Source: Brevinema_A sp051649605
Lineage (GTDB): Bacteria > Spirochaetota > Brevinematia > Brevinematales > Brevinemataceae
DNA: 63,620 nt
Assembly: GCA_051649605.1 (NCBI GenBank)
Contig: JBOFHK010000027.1
Location: forward strand, 1-63,620
Reading direction: 5' to 3'
Numbering within the stretch: position 1 is the stretch's first letter; each line of letters starts with the position of its first letter. The position numbers and the translations under genes are program-made. Positions 6,744 through 15,719 of the stretch are shown piece after piece. Below the pieces are notes generated by a model. It worked only from the letters and a program-made list of their open reading frames with translations, was not told the DNA's origin and made no database searches.

Positions 6744-9700
6744 TCACAATGTTTTAACTTTTTTGTGTTTGCGTAAGCAGATTTTATGGAGATCGCAGTA
6801 AGCACATTTTAGAGGATTTTCTCTTGTAAACTTTTCTCCGAACTTTTCTTCAAAAATTGTTTGTAGTTCTGAGCCTATATCGCTATCTAGTGTGAAAGGA
6901 CTAAAATTCCCTTCTCCAAGGAGTTGTAATAATTGGGTAATTTCTGTGTGTTTTATATACTGGAATTCTTGGATTGATTGGTAGAGTGGTTTTTTATTAA
7001 ATATCCCAGGGTATTCTTGAAAAATCTCTTGTTTTTCTAAGAATATATAAGAAACGTCCTGAATGGGTGTTTTTTTGTTCTTGATAAGAAGGGCACTGTA
7101 GAGAAAACCTTGAAATAAATTAAAAGGAATTTTTTGATACTCTTTATAGGAAGTGATACTCCCTTTTTTGTAATCGATCACAGAGTAAGAATCATTGATG
7201 GTATTATAATCAACACGGTCAATTCGGCTATAAACCTTTAAGGTTTTATGAGAGCTGAGAGACACCTCGGGGTTTGAAAGCTCTTCGTGCCCAGTATATA
7301 ATTCTACATATTTTGGGCTTTGTTGTTCTCGCAATTTTGGTTCTATTTTTTGTAAAAAACCACTGAGTGTTAGATAAATATACTGGTAATCGAGGGTAAA
7401 AAGATTTGCTTGTTGGCTATCTTGAACACATTGTTGTAAAACATGATGAAGATTTTCAGGATTAAATTCTATATACTGAGGAATATATAGTTCTAATACT
7501 TTATGGTATAGATTCCCATAATCAGCAGCTTCTGGTTTGTAAGAAGGTAGTTGATAAGGTTTTAATTTCCAAAAGTCTTGCCATAATCCTTGGTAGCGAC
7601 AACGTCCTATTTTTTCTAAACGAGTAGGGGATACGACGACTTCAGCACTCAAATATTTTTTGGTAATATGAGTGATGCTGGGAATAAAACCAAAATAGCT
7701 TCTTACCTGAGGATCAGGAAGAATGTTGTTCTCAAAATCATCATTAGCCTGCTGAATCATTTGAATATACTGATAGGCTTCCGAGATGCTAGGGTCGCCA
7801 TTTTTTTTGAGAAAATTGAGCAGAGAAGGTTCAAAATATTCTTCTACAAGGTGTTTTTTGAGAAAAATAGAAGGGTTGTCGATTAGATCTGGATTGTTAG
7901 TGTGGGGTATTTTGGTATGAGTAATGTCTTTTTTTAGAATTCTCTGTAGGAAATAAGAACTATTAAAATAAACTCCTTTTTCGTTAACAGGGGTACGTGA
8001 AAAATATAATTTTTGTGTTGCCCGTGATAGTGCTACGGCGAAATTCAATTTTTGTTCATTAAAATAATCAATTTCGGTGCTCCATAGGGGCATACCAAGG
8101 ATTTTTTTTGATAAAGTATTCAATCGATTACGGTCGAAGTTATCAAAAAGATCGAGTTTAGGAGAGGAAGGAAATTCACTTTCGTTTAATCCTAGAATAA
8201 AAACTGCTTTTACAAAAAGCCCTCGAGTATCATTGGGATTAAGAATATGTAAGATATTTTTTTGAGGAATTTTACTTCGGTAGCGTGTTTCTTCTAAAAT
8301 CATATTAAAAGAAAAGATAAAATTGATAAGATTTAAATGTGTTTGCCCTATTCTTTCTAAAGATTTTTGAAGACCTTGGAAAATCTCTTTTAACTTTAGC
8401 AATGCCGAGTAATCTTTAGCGATGGATTGCTCGATAATTTCTTTATGAGTGATTAATACCGAGGTATCTGATAGACTTTCTTGAAGTCCTAAAAATTCAA
8501 TAACATTAGTAATATGCTGGATTAATTCTGATATAAGGTATGGAGCGTAGGGATCGAGGGCAAACAACTTAGAGCATAAAAGTTTAATGGATTCGCCTAT
8601 TTCATTATTGGTGATATCGGGGGAGTTATTGGCTATATCTTGGAATACCTGAGTCCATATTTCTGTTTTTCCATCGACTCCAAAAGGAACTAAAGCAGGA
8701 AGATTGCTCCAAAGGTTGCGGAATTCTTTTTTTACGTAGTTTGACTGAGCAAAAAATTCAATTGATTCGTGATTTATTGTTTCTGTCATTAATTTTAGAC
8801 ATCGTTTAAGAAAAATAATAAGAGGATTTTGAGAGAGTTTATCGTCTTTTCCAAAAGCAAAAGGAATCTTAGCCTTTCTCAAAGCAGAAATTAATAAAGG
8901 AGCGTATTGATCCTGATGGGTCGTAATAAGGAGAATATCTTTTAAGGAATAGTTATCGTTTAGGCATAGTTTTTTTATTTGATTGACAATATATTCTACT
9001 TCACGACTTTTTCCAAAAGCCTGGATCTCATAAAATTCTAATTGGCTAGGGATGGGGGAATTATCTTTAAGAAAAACATCAGCAATATTTACTTGATTGG
9101 GGAGTACAAGATAATTAGCATGGGGAAAAGATTTTTTAAAATGAAGGATTGTTTGTTGAGAGATAGAGTGTGAGCTATCGGTAAGGGTCATACAGAATTT
9201 TTTATTGTGCTGTTCTAAAAAAAGGGCGGTGTGTTGAATTAGTTTGAACTGCCCTGCGGTAAGATCAACAAAACCATCAATATAGATATAGTCAGGGAAA
9301 AAATTAGGATCTAGTTGTGAGAATACTTGGCAAATTTGATCAATTTCTAATTTGGAATCAACAAGATTTTTTTCTTTTAAAATCCGATGATATTCAGAAA
9401 GAATTAATTGTAGATCCTCTATTTTATCTTTTAGTTCTGATGTAGAGTCTAAATACTCAATATCTTTATCACGTAAAGAATGAATCAAGCGGTATATCAT
9501 CTTAATAAGCTCTGGACGTTGCTGGATATTTTTGAAGGCTGAGAAGCGATTGGCATTTTGTGTACTAATAGAAGAGATTATTAGAAATTTTTCAAAATTG
9601 CTTAAAGTCTGAGAGTTTTCTGTGGGAAAAAGAGCGTCTAGTAATCGTTTTTGAAATTCTGTTAAGGTTATAATAGGAGTACCAATAAGTCCTTGCTGAG

Positions 9701-9848
9701 CTTGAAGCAATTCTAAGAGTAGTTGATCTTTATGTTGACGAGAAGGAACAATAATAAGAAAAGGTTTTTTGTTTTTTAGTAAGGATAAGACTTCTTGTTT
9801 GATGTAGGAAGTTTTACCAACTCCAAAATTACCTAAGATAAATTGCAT
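6744..9848 (-). CDS. AddB/RexB-like helicase-nuclease subunit with Fe-S cluster motif
   Basis: This 1034-residue protein is the AddB-type partner of a recombination-repair helicase-nuclease. The N-terminus has a Walker A motif, GNFGVGKTS (residues 6-14). The middle carries UvrD/PcrA-like helicase remnants (ALSRATQKLYFSRT). The C-terminal third is a PD-(D/E)XK nuclease of the RecB family, with SPTRLEKIGRCRY, GNLYHKVLELY, RIDRVDYN and VIDYKKGS. The ending CAYCDLHKIC, with the earlier Cys in GRCRY, supplies the four cysteines of an AddB-type 4Fe-4S staple. No AddA adjoins it. It starts 16 bases after tonB on the same strand, so exbD-tonB-addB may be one transcript, although the functions differ. 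Confidence 0.8.
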   Translation of the reverse strand: MQFILGNFGVGKTSYIKQEVLSLLKNKKPFLIIVPSRQHKDQLLLELLQAQQGLIGTPIITLTEFQKRLLDALFPTENSQTLSNFEKFLIISSISTQNANRFSAFKNIQQRPELIKMIYRLIHSLRDKDIEYLDSTSELKDKIEDLQLILSEYHRILKEKNLVDSKLEIDQICQVFSQLDPNFFPDYIYIDGFVDLTAGQFKLIQHTALFLEQHNKKFCMTLTDSSHSISQQTILHFKKSFPHANYLVLPNQVNIADVFLKDNSPIPSQLEFYEIQAFGKSREVEYIVNQIKKLCLNDNYSLKDILLITTHQDQYAPLLISALRKAKIPFAFGKDDKLSQNPLIIFLKRCLKLMTETINHESIEFFAQSNYVKKEFRNLWSNLPALVPFGVDGKTEIWTQVFQDIANNSPDITNNEIGESIKLLCSKLFALDPYAPYLISELIQHITNVIEFLGLQESLSDTSVLITHKEIIEQSIAKDYSALLKLKEIFQGLQKSLERIGQTHLNLINFIFSFNMILEETRYRSKIPQKNILHILNPNDTRGLFVKAVFILGLNESEFPSSPKLDLFDNFDRNRLNTLSKKILGMPLWSTEIDYFNEQKLNFAVALSRATQKLYFSRTPVNEKGVYFNSSYFLQRILKKDITHTKIPHTNNPDLIDNPSIFLKKHLVEEYFEPSLLNFLKKNGDPSISEAYQYIQMIQQANDDFENNILPDPQVRSYFGFIPSITHITKKYLSAEVVVSPTRLEKIGRCRYQGLWQDFWKLKPYQLPSYKPEAADYGNLYHKVLELYIPQYIEFNPENLHHVLQQCVQDSQQANLFTLDYQYIYLTLSGFLQKIEPKLREQQSPKYVELYTGHEELSNPEVSLSSHKTLKVYSRIDRVDYNTINDSYSVIDYKKGSITSYKEYQKIPFNLFQGFLYSALLIKNKKTPIQDVSYIFLEKQEIFQEYPGIFNKKPLYQSIQEFQYIKHTEITQLLQLLGEGNFSPFTLDSDIGSELQTIFEEKFGEKFTRENPLKCAYCDLHKICLRKHKKVKTL

Positions 9849-9864
9849 AAGACAACCTTATTAA

Positions 9865-10734
9865 TTATTTCACTGATACTTTAAATGTTTTTGTAATAGT
9901 ATCGTAACTATTTTTTGAGCTTGGTTCAATACGGATTTTGCGTAATTCGGTTCGAAAAATACTATCGATTCTGGGATCACCAGATCCTTGAACAAGCTCC
10001 ACAGAAGATACCCAACCTTGGGAGCTAAACGTTAGTCTTGCAGTTACTGCAAATCCATATCCTCGTGTTTTATAATGCTGAGGGATACTTGCCGTCAAAT
10101 TGGGAAAAGATAGGGTTTTTCTGGGAGTGCCTATCCACGATGCATCAGCTAAAAAATCAACATCTGTTGCTATATTATCTTTTTTTGCCAGGAGTTGCTC
10201 TAATTCATCGCTTAGATCTTTGTTTACATTTTTTACTTGTTCAACAACAGGAATTTTATCTATTGGAGGAGAGGGTTGGATAGGTTCTGTATTTGGTGTG
10301 ATAGGAGGATCTAATTGAGGAGGAGAAATTTCCTTTATAGGAGGTTCTGGTTTTTGAGGAGTAGGAAGTGTCTCCGTTTTTTTGGGGAGATTTTCCTTAA
10401 TAGGGGCTATTTTTTGAGGAGGACTTTCTTGAATCACTTCTTTGGGTGTAACGGTTTTTATAACTTCTTTAGTTATGGTAGGAGTGATTTCCTTAGGAGA
10501 TTTTTTAGGAGCTACCTGCTTAACGGGAGTACTTTGCTGAATTGGAGTGGTATTGTTTGCAAGGACAGATTCTGTTGTTTGTTGCTTAAATGATTGTAGA
10601 GTGATTTGAATAGAAGATTCAGGGATTTCTTTAGGGGTAATAAGCATAAAAAATGCTATTCCAATAATATGAAACCCTAAAGATAATCCTAAGAAAAGCG
10701 AGAATGGAGAAGAAGGAGAATGTGGTGCAAACAT
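9865..10734 (-). CDS. tonB: TonB-family energy transducer
   Basis: This 289-residue protein has one N-terminal membrane segment (about residues 10-33, LFLGLSLGFHIIGIAFFML). A long Pro/Lys/Glu-rich periplasmic linker (about 60-170, with repeated PPQ, KEI and PIT) is followed by a C-terminal TonB domain: YKTRGYGFAVTARLTFSSQGWVSSVELVQGSGDPRID. TonB links the inner-membrane proton motive force to outer-membrane receptors. ExbD lies eight bases upstream on the same strand, which supports the call. No ExbB and no TonB-dependent receptor are seen in the window. Confidence 0.85.
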   Translation of the reverse strand: MFAPHSPSSPFSLFLGLSLGFHIIGIAFFMLITPKEIPESSIQITLQSFKQQTTESVLANNTTPIQQSTPVKQVAPKKSPKEITPTITKEVIKTVTPKEVIQESPPQKIAPIKENLPKKTETLPTPQKPEPPIKEISPPQLDPPITPNTEPIQPSPPIDKIPVVEQVKNVNKDLSDELEQLLAKKDNIATDVDFLADASWIGTPRKTLSFPNLTASIPQHYKTRGYGFAVTARLTFSSQGWVSSVELVQGSGDPRIDSIFRTELRKIRIEPSSKNSYDTITKTFKVSVK

Positions 10735-10742
10735 AGAATCCC

Positions 10743-11150
10743 CTATCGTTTTAATATTGTTGCAAGGCTTAGTTTTGTGAGACCAGTATTACGAGCTTGA
10801 TCCATAATTTTTATTAATGCACCATAAGAAATTCCTTCATCTCCTTGGATGACTAGTACTGATTCTGGGTCTTCTTGATATAATTCTGACATTTTACTAG
10901 ATAGATCTTGAGGGCTAATTGTTTGATCATTCCAAGAAACCATACCATCTTTATACAAAGTGATCGTACTCTGCTGATTTTGAATAGTATCAGAAGTTTT
11001 TGATTCGGGAAGGCTAACACTTAAAGAAGCTGTTTGGATAAAAGTAGATGTAATCATAAAAAATGTTAGTAATTGGAATACAATATCAATCATGGGAGCC
11101 ATATTAATATCAGTAGATAATTTATTGGCTTTTTTATACTTGGAAAACAT
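10743..11150 (-). CDS. exbD: ExbD/TolR-family proton-channel subunit
   Basis: This 135-residue protein has the family layout: a short cytoplasmic start (LSTDINMAPMID), a single membrane helix (IDIVFQLLTFFMITSTFI) with the essential Asp at its start (Asp22), and a periplasmic domain with VLVIQGDEGISYGALIKIMDQA. With ExbB it forms the proton-driven motor that energises TonB, whose gene follows directly. The motor subunit ExbB is missing from this locus and must be encoded elsewhere if the system works. Confidence 0.9.
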   Translation of the reverse strand: MFSKYKKANKLSTDINMAPMIDIVFQLLTFFMITSTFIQTASLSVSLPESKTSDTIQNQQSTITLYKDGMVSWNDQTISPQDLSSKMSELYQEDPESVLVIQGDEGISYGALIKIMDQARNTGLTKLSLATILKR

Positions 11151-11183
11151 AGCTATTCCTTAAATTAAGAATCTGATACTTAT

Positions 11184-11212
11184 ATCATAAAGCCATATTG
11201 ATTTTTTTTCAA
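11184..11212 (-). promoter_or_regulatory. Promoter of exbD-tonB
   Basis: On the minus strand TTGAAA (11207-11212), a 17-base spacer and TATGAT (11184-11189) lie about 35 bases upstream of the exbD start, with AAGGAATAGCT before the ATG. Confidence 0.6.
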
Positions 11213-11253
11213 GAAATAATACTAAATAAAATTTGAAGAGAAAATAAAAAAGA

Positions 11254-11730
11254 TTAATCAGTAACCTGTAATTGAACAATTTCGTAGATTTCATTAAATA
11301 CACTATTGGTTGCTAAAAATTCTTGAATTTCTGTAGAATGATTAATTCCATAATTGATATATTCTGTTTCTGTTATCTTAAGTTTTTTATAAAAAGATTC
11401 CCTCTGTTTGTTGAGAAAATCATTAATATCATCATCGGTAACATTTTTTTTATGGGTAATAAGAGAATAATTAGAATTTTGTGCCAAGGTGAATAAGATA
11501 GAAATTTGTAAAAAACGTTTTGGACTATCCAAAGCAATTGAATCTCCTAATTTGAAATCAATAATTTGCTTGAATTTATCGTTAAATTCTATATCGGATA
11601 AATAAATAGGAGTGTCTTCGATATTGTCGATAAGTTCTATAATGTTGGTATCTTGTACTTGGAAATATACTGGAGCTGGCGTCTGTTGTTTGGCACAAAA
11701 GCTTAATAATAGGATCAATAAATAAGGCAT
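11254..11730 (-). CDS. Small lipoprotein, SurA/PpiC N-domain-like
   Basis: This 158-residue protein has a very short signal with lipobox LLSFC (Cys12), so a lipoprotein is likely. The rest is helical, with SDIEFNDKFKQIIDFKLGDSIALD and DDDINDFLNKQRESFYKKLKITETEYINYGI. Those features resemble the chaperone N-domain of SurA-type periplasmic folding factors, but no parvulin isomerase domain is present. The similarity is by pattern only. It lies upstream of exbD, separated by about 100 bases that hold the exbD promoter, so it is probably a separate unit. Confidence 0.5.
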   Translation of the reverse strand: MPYLLILLLSFCAKQQTPAPVYFQVQDTNIIELIDNIEDTPIYLSDIEFNDKFKQIIDFKLGDSIALDSPKRFLQISILFTLAQNSNYSLITHKKNVTDDDINDFLNKQRESFYKKLKITETEYINYGINHSTEIQEFLATNSVFNEIYEIVQLQVTD

Positions 11731-11822
11731 ATAAGCTCCTTTTATTTTGAAATAAATATATTTATAGTATAATACATTTTTTATAAGATTACTAGTACTT
11801 ATATTATGAAAAATAGATAAAG

Positions 11823-11851
11823 TTGAAAAAAAATGAATAATCTTGTATAAT
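11823..11851 (+). promoter_or_regulatory. Promoter of the RodZ-like gene
   Basis: TTGAAA (11823-11828), a 17-base spacer and TATAAT (11846-11851) lie 56 bases upstream of the ATG at 11908. Confidence 0.75.
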
Positions 11852-11907
11852 ATATCAAAATGAATAAGTATACAACAATAAGTTGTATATCGATGAGGAT
11901 ATAATCA

Positions 11908-12972
11908 ATGAAAAACCCAAATATTTCGTTAGGGCAGTATTTGAAAGAACATAGGGAACAAAAAGGTCTTTCGATTGATGAAGCTGCGATAGAAACTAAT
12001 ATTGCAAAAAAATATATTGAAGCTTTAGAGAATGATGAGTACGGTTTTTTTCCAGCAGAAATGTATGTTACGGGATTTTTAACGGCTTATATCGAAATAT
12101 TAGAATTGGATAAAGAATTGATTCTTTCTATGTATCGACGTTCTCTAAATAAAGAACAAGAAGCTCCATTAGAAGTACTATACGATTTACAAATAGGACA
12201 AGTGAAAAAATATAATTATTTGCTTATATTAGGAATGGTGTTTATTGGAATTTTAGGGATATTTTTTCTGATACAAACAGGAAGTGTTCAACATACTCCT
12301 GTTTTCACTGAAAAATCAGAAATTTATCAAGTGTCTATCACTGACATGATAAACGATATGTCAATAAAACTAGGTACAACAGATACTTTGGTCATTATGG
12401 GTAATAATAATCAAACAATTAGTACCGTAGAGTTTTTAGGGAAAGAACCTAATAAAAAACAAATTCATTTTAAGATTGCTCAAAATCAATATACTTATAA
12501 AAATGGAGATATTCTTAATATTGATATTGATGAAGTAAGTAATTTCAAATTAGAAATCATTGCGATTAATAATAACAATATTGAAGTGGAATTACAGTAT
12601 ACTCAGCAAACCCCATCATTTTTTGATATTACTCCTTACCGAAACGCTATTATAAATACTACCTCTATTGCTTCAGTTACTAATGTCAATGTGTTCAATG
12701 CAGTTGTTACGGCGACACGTCCTATTTGGATTGCATATCAAGTAGATACGGCTATAGAGCAACAGCAAATGTTGAATTCTGGTGAGACGGTACGTTTTAG
12801 CTTTATTGATGGTGCAAGAGTATCTCTGGGTAATGCGGGAGCAGCAACAATTACATTTTCTGAATTTACTAATATTATTCGAGGGGGCGTAGTAGGTGAA
12901 AGTTCTCAATCAATTTTTTATAAAAAAACAGAAGCAAATGTCAGCACGCTCTACCGATCTCAGTTAAAATAA
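11908..12972 (+). CDS. RodZ-like HTH membrane protein
   Basis: This 354-residue protein begins with an HTH_25 (Xre-type) domain (residues 6-75: LGQYLKEHREQKGLSIDEAA and YIEALENDEYGFFPAEMYVTGFL). After a short linker comes one membrane helix (about 106-126, LLILGMVFIGILGIFFLI). The periplasmic part ends in a DUF4115-type beta domain (NVNVFNAVVTATRPIWIAYQ and LNSGETVRFSFIDGARVSLGNAGAATITF). RodZ proteins anchor MreB at the membrane and help set cell shape. pgsA follows on the same strand after 235 bases. The RodZ call is strong at family level; whether an MreB partner exists cannot be seen here. Confidence 0.8.
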   Translation: MKNPNISLGQYLKEHREQKGLSIDEAAIETNIAKKYIEALENDEYGFFPAEMYVTGFLTAYIEILELDKELILSMYRRSLNKEQEAPLEVLYDLQIGQVKKYNYLLILGMVFIGILGIFFLIQTGSVQHTPVFTEKSEIYQVSITDMINDMSIKLGTTDTLVIMGNNNQTISTVEFLGKEPNKKQIHFKIAQNQYTYKNGDILNIDIDEVSNFKLEIIAINNNNIEVELQYTQQTPSFFDITPYRNAIINTTSIASVTNVNVFNAVVTATRPIWIAYQVDTAIEQQQMLNSGETVRFSFIDGARVSLGNAGAATITFSEFTNIIRGGVVGESSQSIFYKKTEANVSTLYRSQLK

Positions 12973-13207
12973 AATTGACGATTGTTGAAATATAATATAG
13001 ATTTAATACTTAAAATAAATCTATGTTTAGTTAAGTGTTTAATAAAGTATACTGTTCTCAGGTAGTAGAAATAAAAGTTAATTTTTGGGTAGGGTAGGAA
13101 GTTTATAAAAAATTAAATAACGCTCCCAATAAATGAGACTATATGAGCTACCTATATTGGTTTCTTATACATAAAAAAAACTAAGAAACTTTTTAGAGAG
13201 GTTTAGA
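12973..13207 (+). other. Intergenic leader before pgsA
   Basis: This AT-rich 235-base stretch has no credible ORF. It holds a possible hairpin with arms CCAATA and TATTGG (about 13124-13161), which could be a leader structure. No recognisable RNA family was found. Confidence 0.3.
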
Positions 13208-13837
13208 ATGCCACCTTTTGTCCTAAATATTCCCAATAGTATTACGATTTTTCGTTTGTTAATGATTCCTCTTTGTGTATTACCTTTATTACCGATATTT
13301 GGTTCTCCGAATCTCAGTATTTTGATTATGGTGAATGTAGCTTTTTTTGTTGCAACGATAACTGATTTTGTGGATGGGTATCTTGCCCGTCGCTTAAATC
13401 AAGTGAGCGAGTGGGGAGCTTATATGGATCCGTTAATTGATAAATATCTTATTTGGGCTTTGTATCTTACCTTGGTGTTTATTCCTAAATTATCAATTCC
13501 ATTATGGGCTTTCCTTATAATTTTAGCACGAGATCTAGTAGTTACACAAATGAGAAACTATGCTTTAAAACAAGGGATTTCTTTTAAAACATCATTTTTG
13601 GCAAAGATAAAAACAGCGATACAGATGATTATTGGGTCTTTGATTTTATTATTTTTATTAGGGACTTTTTATTTGAATACTCTTTTAGGAGATCCTAACC
13701 CTTATTATTTAGATTATTGGAAGGACAGTATCCTTTTTTACTCACCCTCTTTTGTTGTTTGTGGAGTTGCTGTTTTTACTGCTATAACAGGAATAGATTA
13801 TGCTTATATTTTGTATCAACAAATTTATAAACAATAA
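13208..13837 (+). CDS. pgsA: CDP-alcohol phosphatidyltransferase, PgsA-type
   Basis: This 209-residue polytopic membrane enzyme has the full CDP-alcohol phosphotransferase motif, D-x2-DG-x2-AR-x8-G-x3-D-x3-D, read as DFVDGYLARR followed by WGAYMDPLID (residues 58-83). It joins CDP-diacylglycerol to an alcohol, most likely glycerol-3-phosphate, to make phosphatidylglycerol phosphate. About six membrane helices surround the motif. Length and order of helices suit PgsA. Other family members use inositol or serine, so the substrate is inferred. A bidirectional terminator separates it from the converging sufU. Confidence 0.85.
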   Translation: MPPFVLNIPNSITIFRLLMIPLCVLPLLPIFGSPNLSILIMVNVAFFVATITDFVDGYLARRLNQVSEWGAYMDPLIDKYLIWALYLTLVFIPKLSIPLWAFLIILARDLVVTQMRNYALKQGISFKTSFLAKIKTAIQMIIGSLILLFLLGTFYLNTLLGDPNPYYLDYWKDSILFYSPSFVVCGVAVFTAITGIDYAYILYQQIYKQ

Positions 13838-13841
13838 ACGA

Positions 13842-13878
13842 AAAAAGCTCTTAGTGTAAACCATACTAAGAGCTTTTT
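13842..13878. terminator. Bidirectional terminator between pgsA and sufU
   Basis: The 14-bp stem AAAAAGCTCTTAGT/ACTAAGAGCTTTTT (13842-13855 with 13865-13878) has A and T runs on its two sides, so it can end both converging transcripts. Confidence 0.85.
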
Positions 13879-13898
13879 AATTATGGTAAAAATAGTAA

Positions 13899-14393
13899 TT
13901 AAAAATTATTTTCTGTAGAAATGACTAGATCACCATCAATAGAATCATAATTTTTAATAAGGTCTTGTAATGTTCGTGTAAATAAACTTGCACATTTAAC
14001 ACGAGCAGGATATTGGGCGATATTTTCGAATACTTGTAACTTCCCAAGGAGCTTTAATTCCCTTGGGTTAAAAGTATTATTTTCGTGAAAGGTAATTAAA
14101 CGGATAAAGAGATTTAAAATTTCTTCGGCTTCTATAATATCTTTTCCAACTAGCATTTGACTTATCATGGAGCAGGATGCAAGAAATATCGAACAACCAT
14201 CGCTTTCGTGCTTGAGATCCTTGATGATACCATCTTGAATCTCAAGTGATAAAACCAATTTATCACCGCAGGAGGCGTTGATTCCCAAACCTTTTTTTGC
14301 TGTGGGGCTTTCAATAAGCCCTGTATTTTTTGGATTCTTACTATGTTCTAAAATAAGTTCCCGATAAAGGTTAGCTAAGTTTTCTAACATCAA
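13899..14393 (-). CDS. sufU: SufU-type zinc-dependent sulfur-transfer protein
   Basis: This 164-residue IscU-fold protein has Cys42 in NASCGDKL with Asp44, Cys67 in DGCSIF, Cys74, and Cys134 in RVKCASL. These correspond to the zinc ligands and sulfur-accepting residues of Gram-positive-type SufU, which takes persulfide from SufS. The insert between the second and last Cys is the usual SufU length, longer than in IscU. Its start overlaps the end of sufS by 23 bases, implying translational coupling. The Met-Met start gives an uncertainty of one codon. Confidence 0.9.
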   Translation of the reverse strand: MMLENLANLYRELILEHSKNPKNTGLIESPTAKKGLGINASCGDKLVLSLEIQDGIIKDLKHESDGCSIFLASCSMISQMLVGKDIIEAEEILNLFIRLITFHENNTFNPRELKLLGKLQVFENIAQYPARVKCASLFTRTLQDLIKNYDSIDGDLVISTENNF

Positions 14394-15618
14394 AAAACTC
14401 CAATAATGATTTTAATGTTTTAGTAAAGTGTTCCCATTCTTGAGGGGTATTATAAATATAGGCAGAAGCTCGAGTAACGGAAGATACCTGAAAACGTTTC
14501 CAAGTAGGTTGAGTGCATTGATGTCCAGTGCGAATACAAATTTGAAACTCATTTAAAAATGATCCTATATCGTGGGGATGTAGACCTGGGATGTGAAAGG
14601 AAAAAATTGGTGCTTTTGAGGGGGTATTTCCGAATACCTGTAGGTAGTTTTTGAAAGAATCAAACATTTCTTGGGCAAGTACACGATGTTGTAAATCAAT
14701 ACCATGTATAAGATCCCAACCGAGATTTTGAATATATTGGATGGCTGCTGCTAAACTAATAGCCTCAGCAATTGGCGGAGTACCAGCCTCAAATCTACTA
14801 GGAATTGCACCAAAAATAGAATGCTCTAAAGAAACATCGTATACAATGCCACCCCCCAAAAAGAAAGGAGGCATTTTTTTTAACAGCTCTTTTTTACCGT
14901 ATAATATACCAATCCCTGTTGATGCTAACATTTTATGCCCTGAAAACACTAAAAAATCAATATTTTTATCTTGTTCTTTAAGATTATAAGCTTGATGGGC
15001 AACGCTTTGGGCAGCATCAATAAAAGTATAGATATTCCGTTTTTTACATAATTCGGTAATCTGAGTGATAGGATTAATAGTACCTAGAGTATTAGATAGG
15101 GCGGTGAGCGCAAGTAATTTGGTAGGAGCCTGTAATAAAGTATCAAGAGAAGAGAGATCTAGTGCTCCTTGGGGGTTTATAGGGATGAATTCGAGGGTAC
15201 AGCTAAAATCTTTAGCAATTTTTTGCCAAGGAATCAGGTTGGCATGGTGTTCCATTTCGGAAAGGATAATACGATCTCCTTTTTGAAGAAAAGATTCGGC
15301 AAAAGATCGCGAAAATAGATTAATTCCTGCCGTTGTACCACTGGTGAAAACAATTTCTTCAAAAGAGGCCCCAAGGAATTTTGCAGTAATTTCTCGAGAG
15401 GATTCATAAGCATCACTAGCTTTTTGACTCATATCATAGACAGCCCGATGGATGTTTGCTGAATATTCTGTATAGTATTCATTGAGAGCTTTAATGACAG
15501 AGTGGGGTTTGAATGTTGTTGCTGCATTGTCCAAATAGCTAATATTGTGATTATTTTTTTGTTGAAAAATAGGAAAATCTTTTCGTATTTGTAAAATATC
15601 TTGTGTGTAATCTTTCAC
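14371..15618 (-). CDS. sufS: Cysteine desulfurase SufS
   Basis: This 415-residue PLP enzyme takes sulfur from cysteine for Fe-S assembly. It has YLDNAATTFKP (28-38), HHANLIPW, the PLP lysine in FSGHKML (Lys229), RFEAGTPP and the persulfide Cys368 in RTGHQCTQP. These are class II (SufS-type) landmarks. It is followed by overlapping sufU. Upstream lies a hairpin at the end of sufD and then a separate promoter, so sufSU can be made independently of sufBCD. Confidence 0.95.
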   Translation of the reverse strand: MKDYTQDILQIRKDFPIFQQKNNHNISYLDNAATTFKPHSVIKALNEYYTEYSANIHRAVYDMSQKASDAYESSREITAKFLGASFEEIVFTSGTTAGINLFSRSFAESFLQKGDRIILSEMEHHANLIPWQKIAKDFSCTLEFIPINPQGALDLSSLDTLLQAPTKLLALTALSNTLGTINPITQITELCKKRNIYTFIDAAQSVAHQAYNLKEQDKNIDFLVFSGHKMLASTGIGILYGKKELLKKMPPFFLGGGIVYDVSLEHSIFGAIPSRFEAGTPPIAEAISLAAAIQYIQNLGWDLIHGIDLQHRVLAQEMFDSFKNYLQVFGNTPSKAPIFSFHIPGLHPHDIGSFLNEFQICIRTGHQCTQPTWKRFQVSSVTRASAYIYNTPQEWEHFTKTLKSLLEFFDVRKLS

Positions 15619-15654
15619 AGGTTCTCTCTAAAATAATGAATTTTATATATTTAT

Positions 15655-15683
15655 ATTATATCAAGAAATAAATAATAGATCAA
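15655..15683 (-). promoter_or_regulatory. Internal promoter for sufSU
   Basis: On the minus strand TTGATC (15678-15683), a 17-base spacer and TATAAT (15655-15660) lie just after the sufD hairpin and 37 bases before the sufS ATG. Confidence 0.7.
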
Positions 15684-15719
15684 TACAAAATAAGGGCTAT
15701 TTAGCCCTTATTTTGTATT
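15682..15719. terminator. Hairpin overlapping the sufD stop codon
   Basis: An 18-bp arm pair, AATACAAAATAAGGGCTA/TAGCCCTTATTTTGTATT, has a 2-base gap and includes the last bases of sufD. It could terminate or attenuate sufBCD before sufSU. Confidence 0.75.

Noticed and set aside
10038..10593. Plus-strand open frames opposite tonB
   Set aside because: They are shadows of the proline- and lysine-rich tonB linker, with no ribosome sites or family features.
12973..13207. A small structured RNA such as 6S RNA or SRP RNA
   Set aside because: The conserved cores of these RNAs are not present; only a weak hairpin could be drawn.
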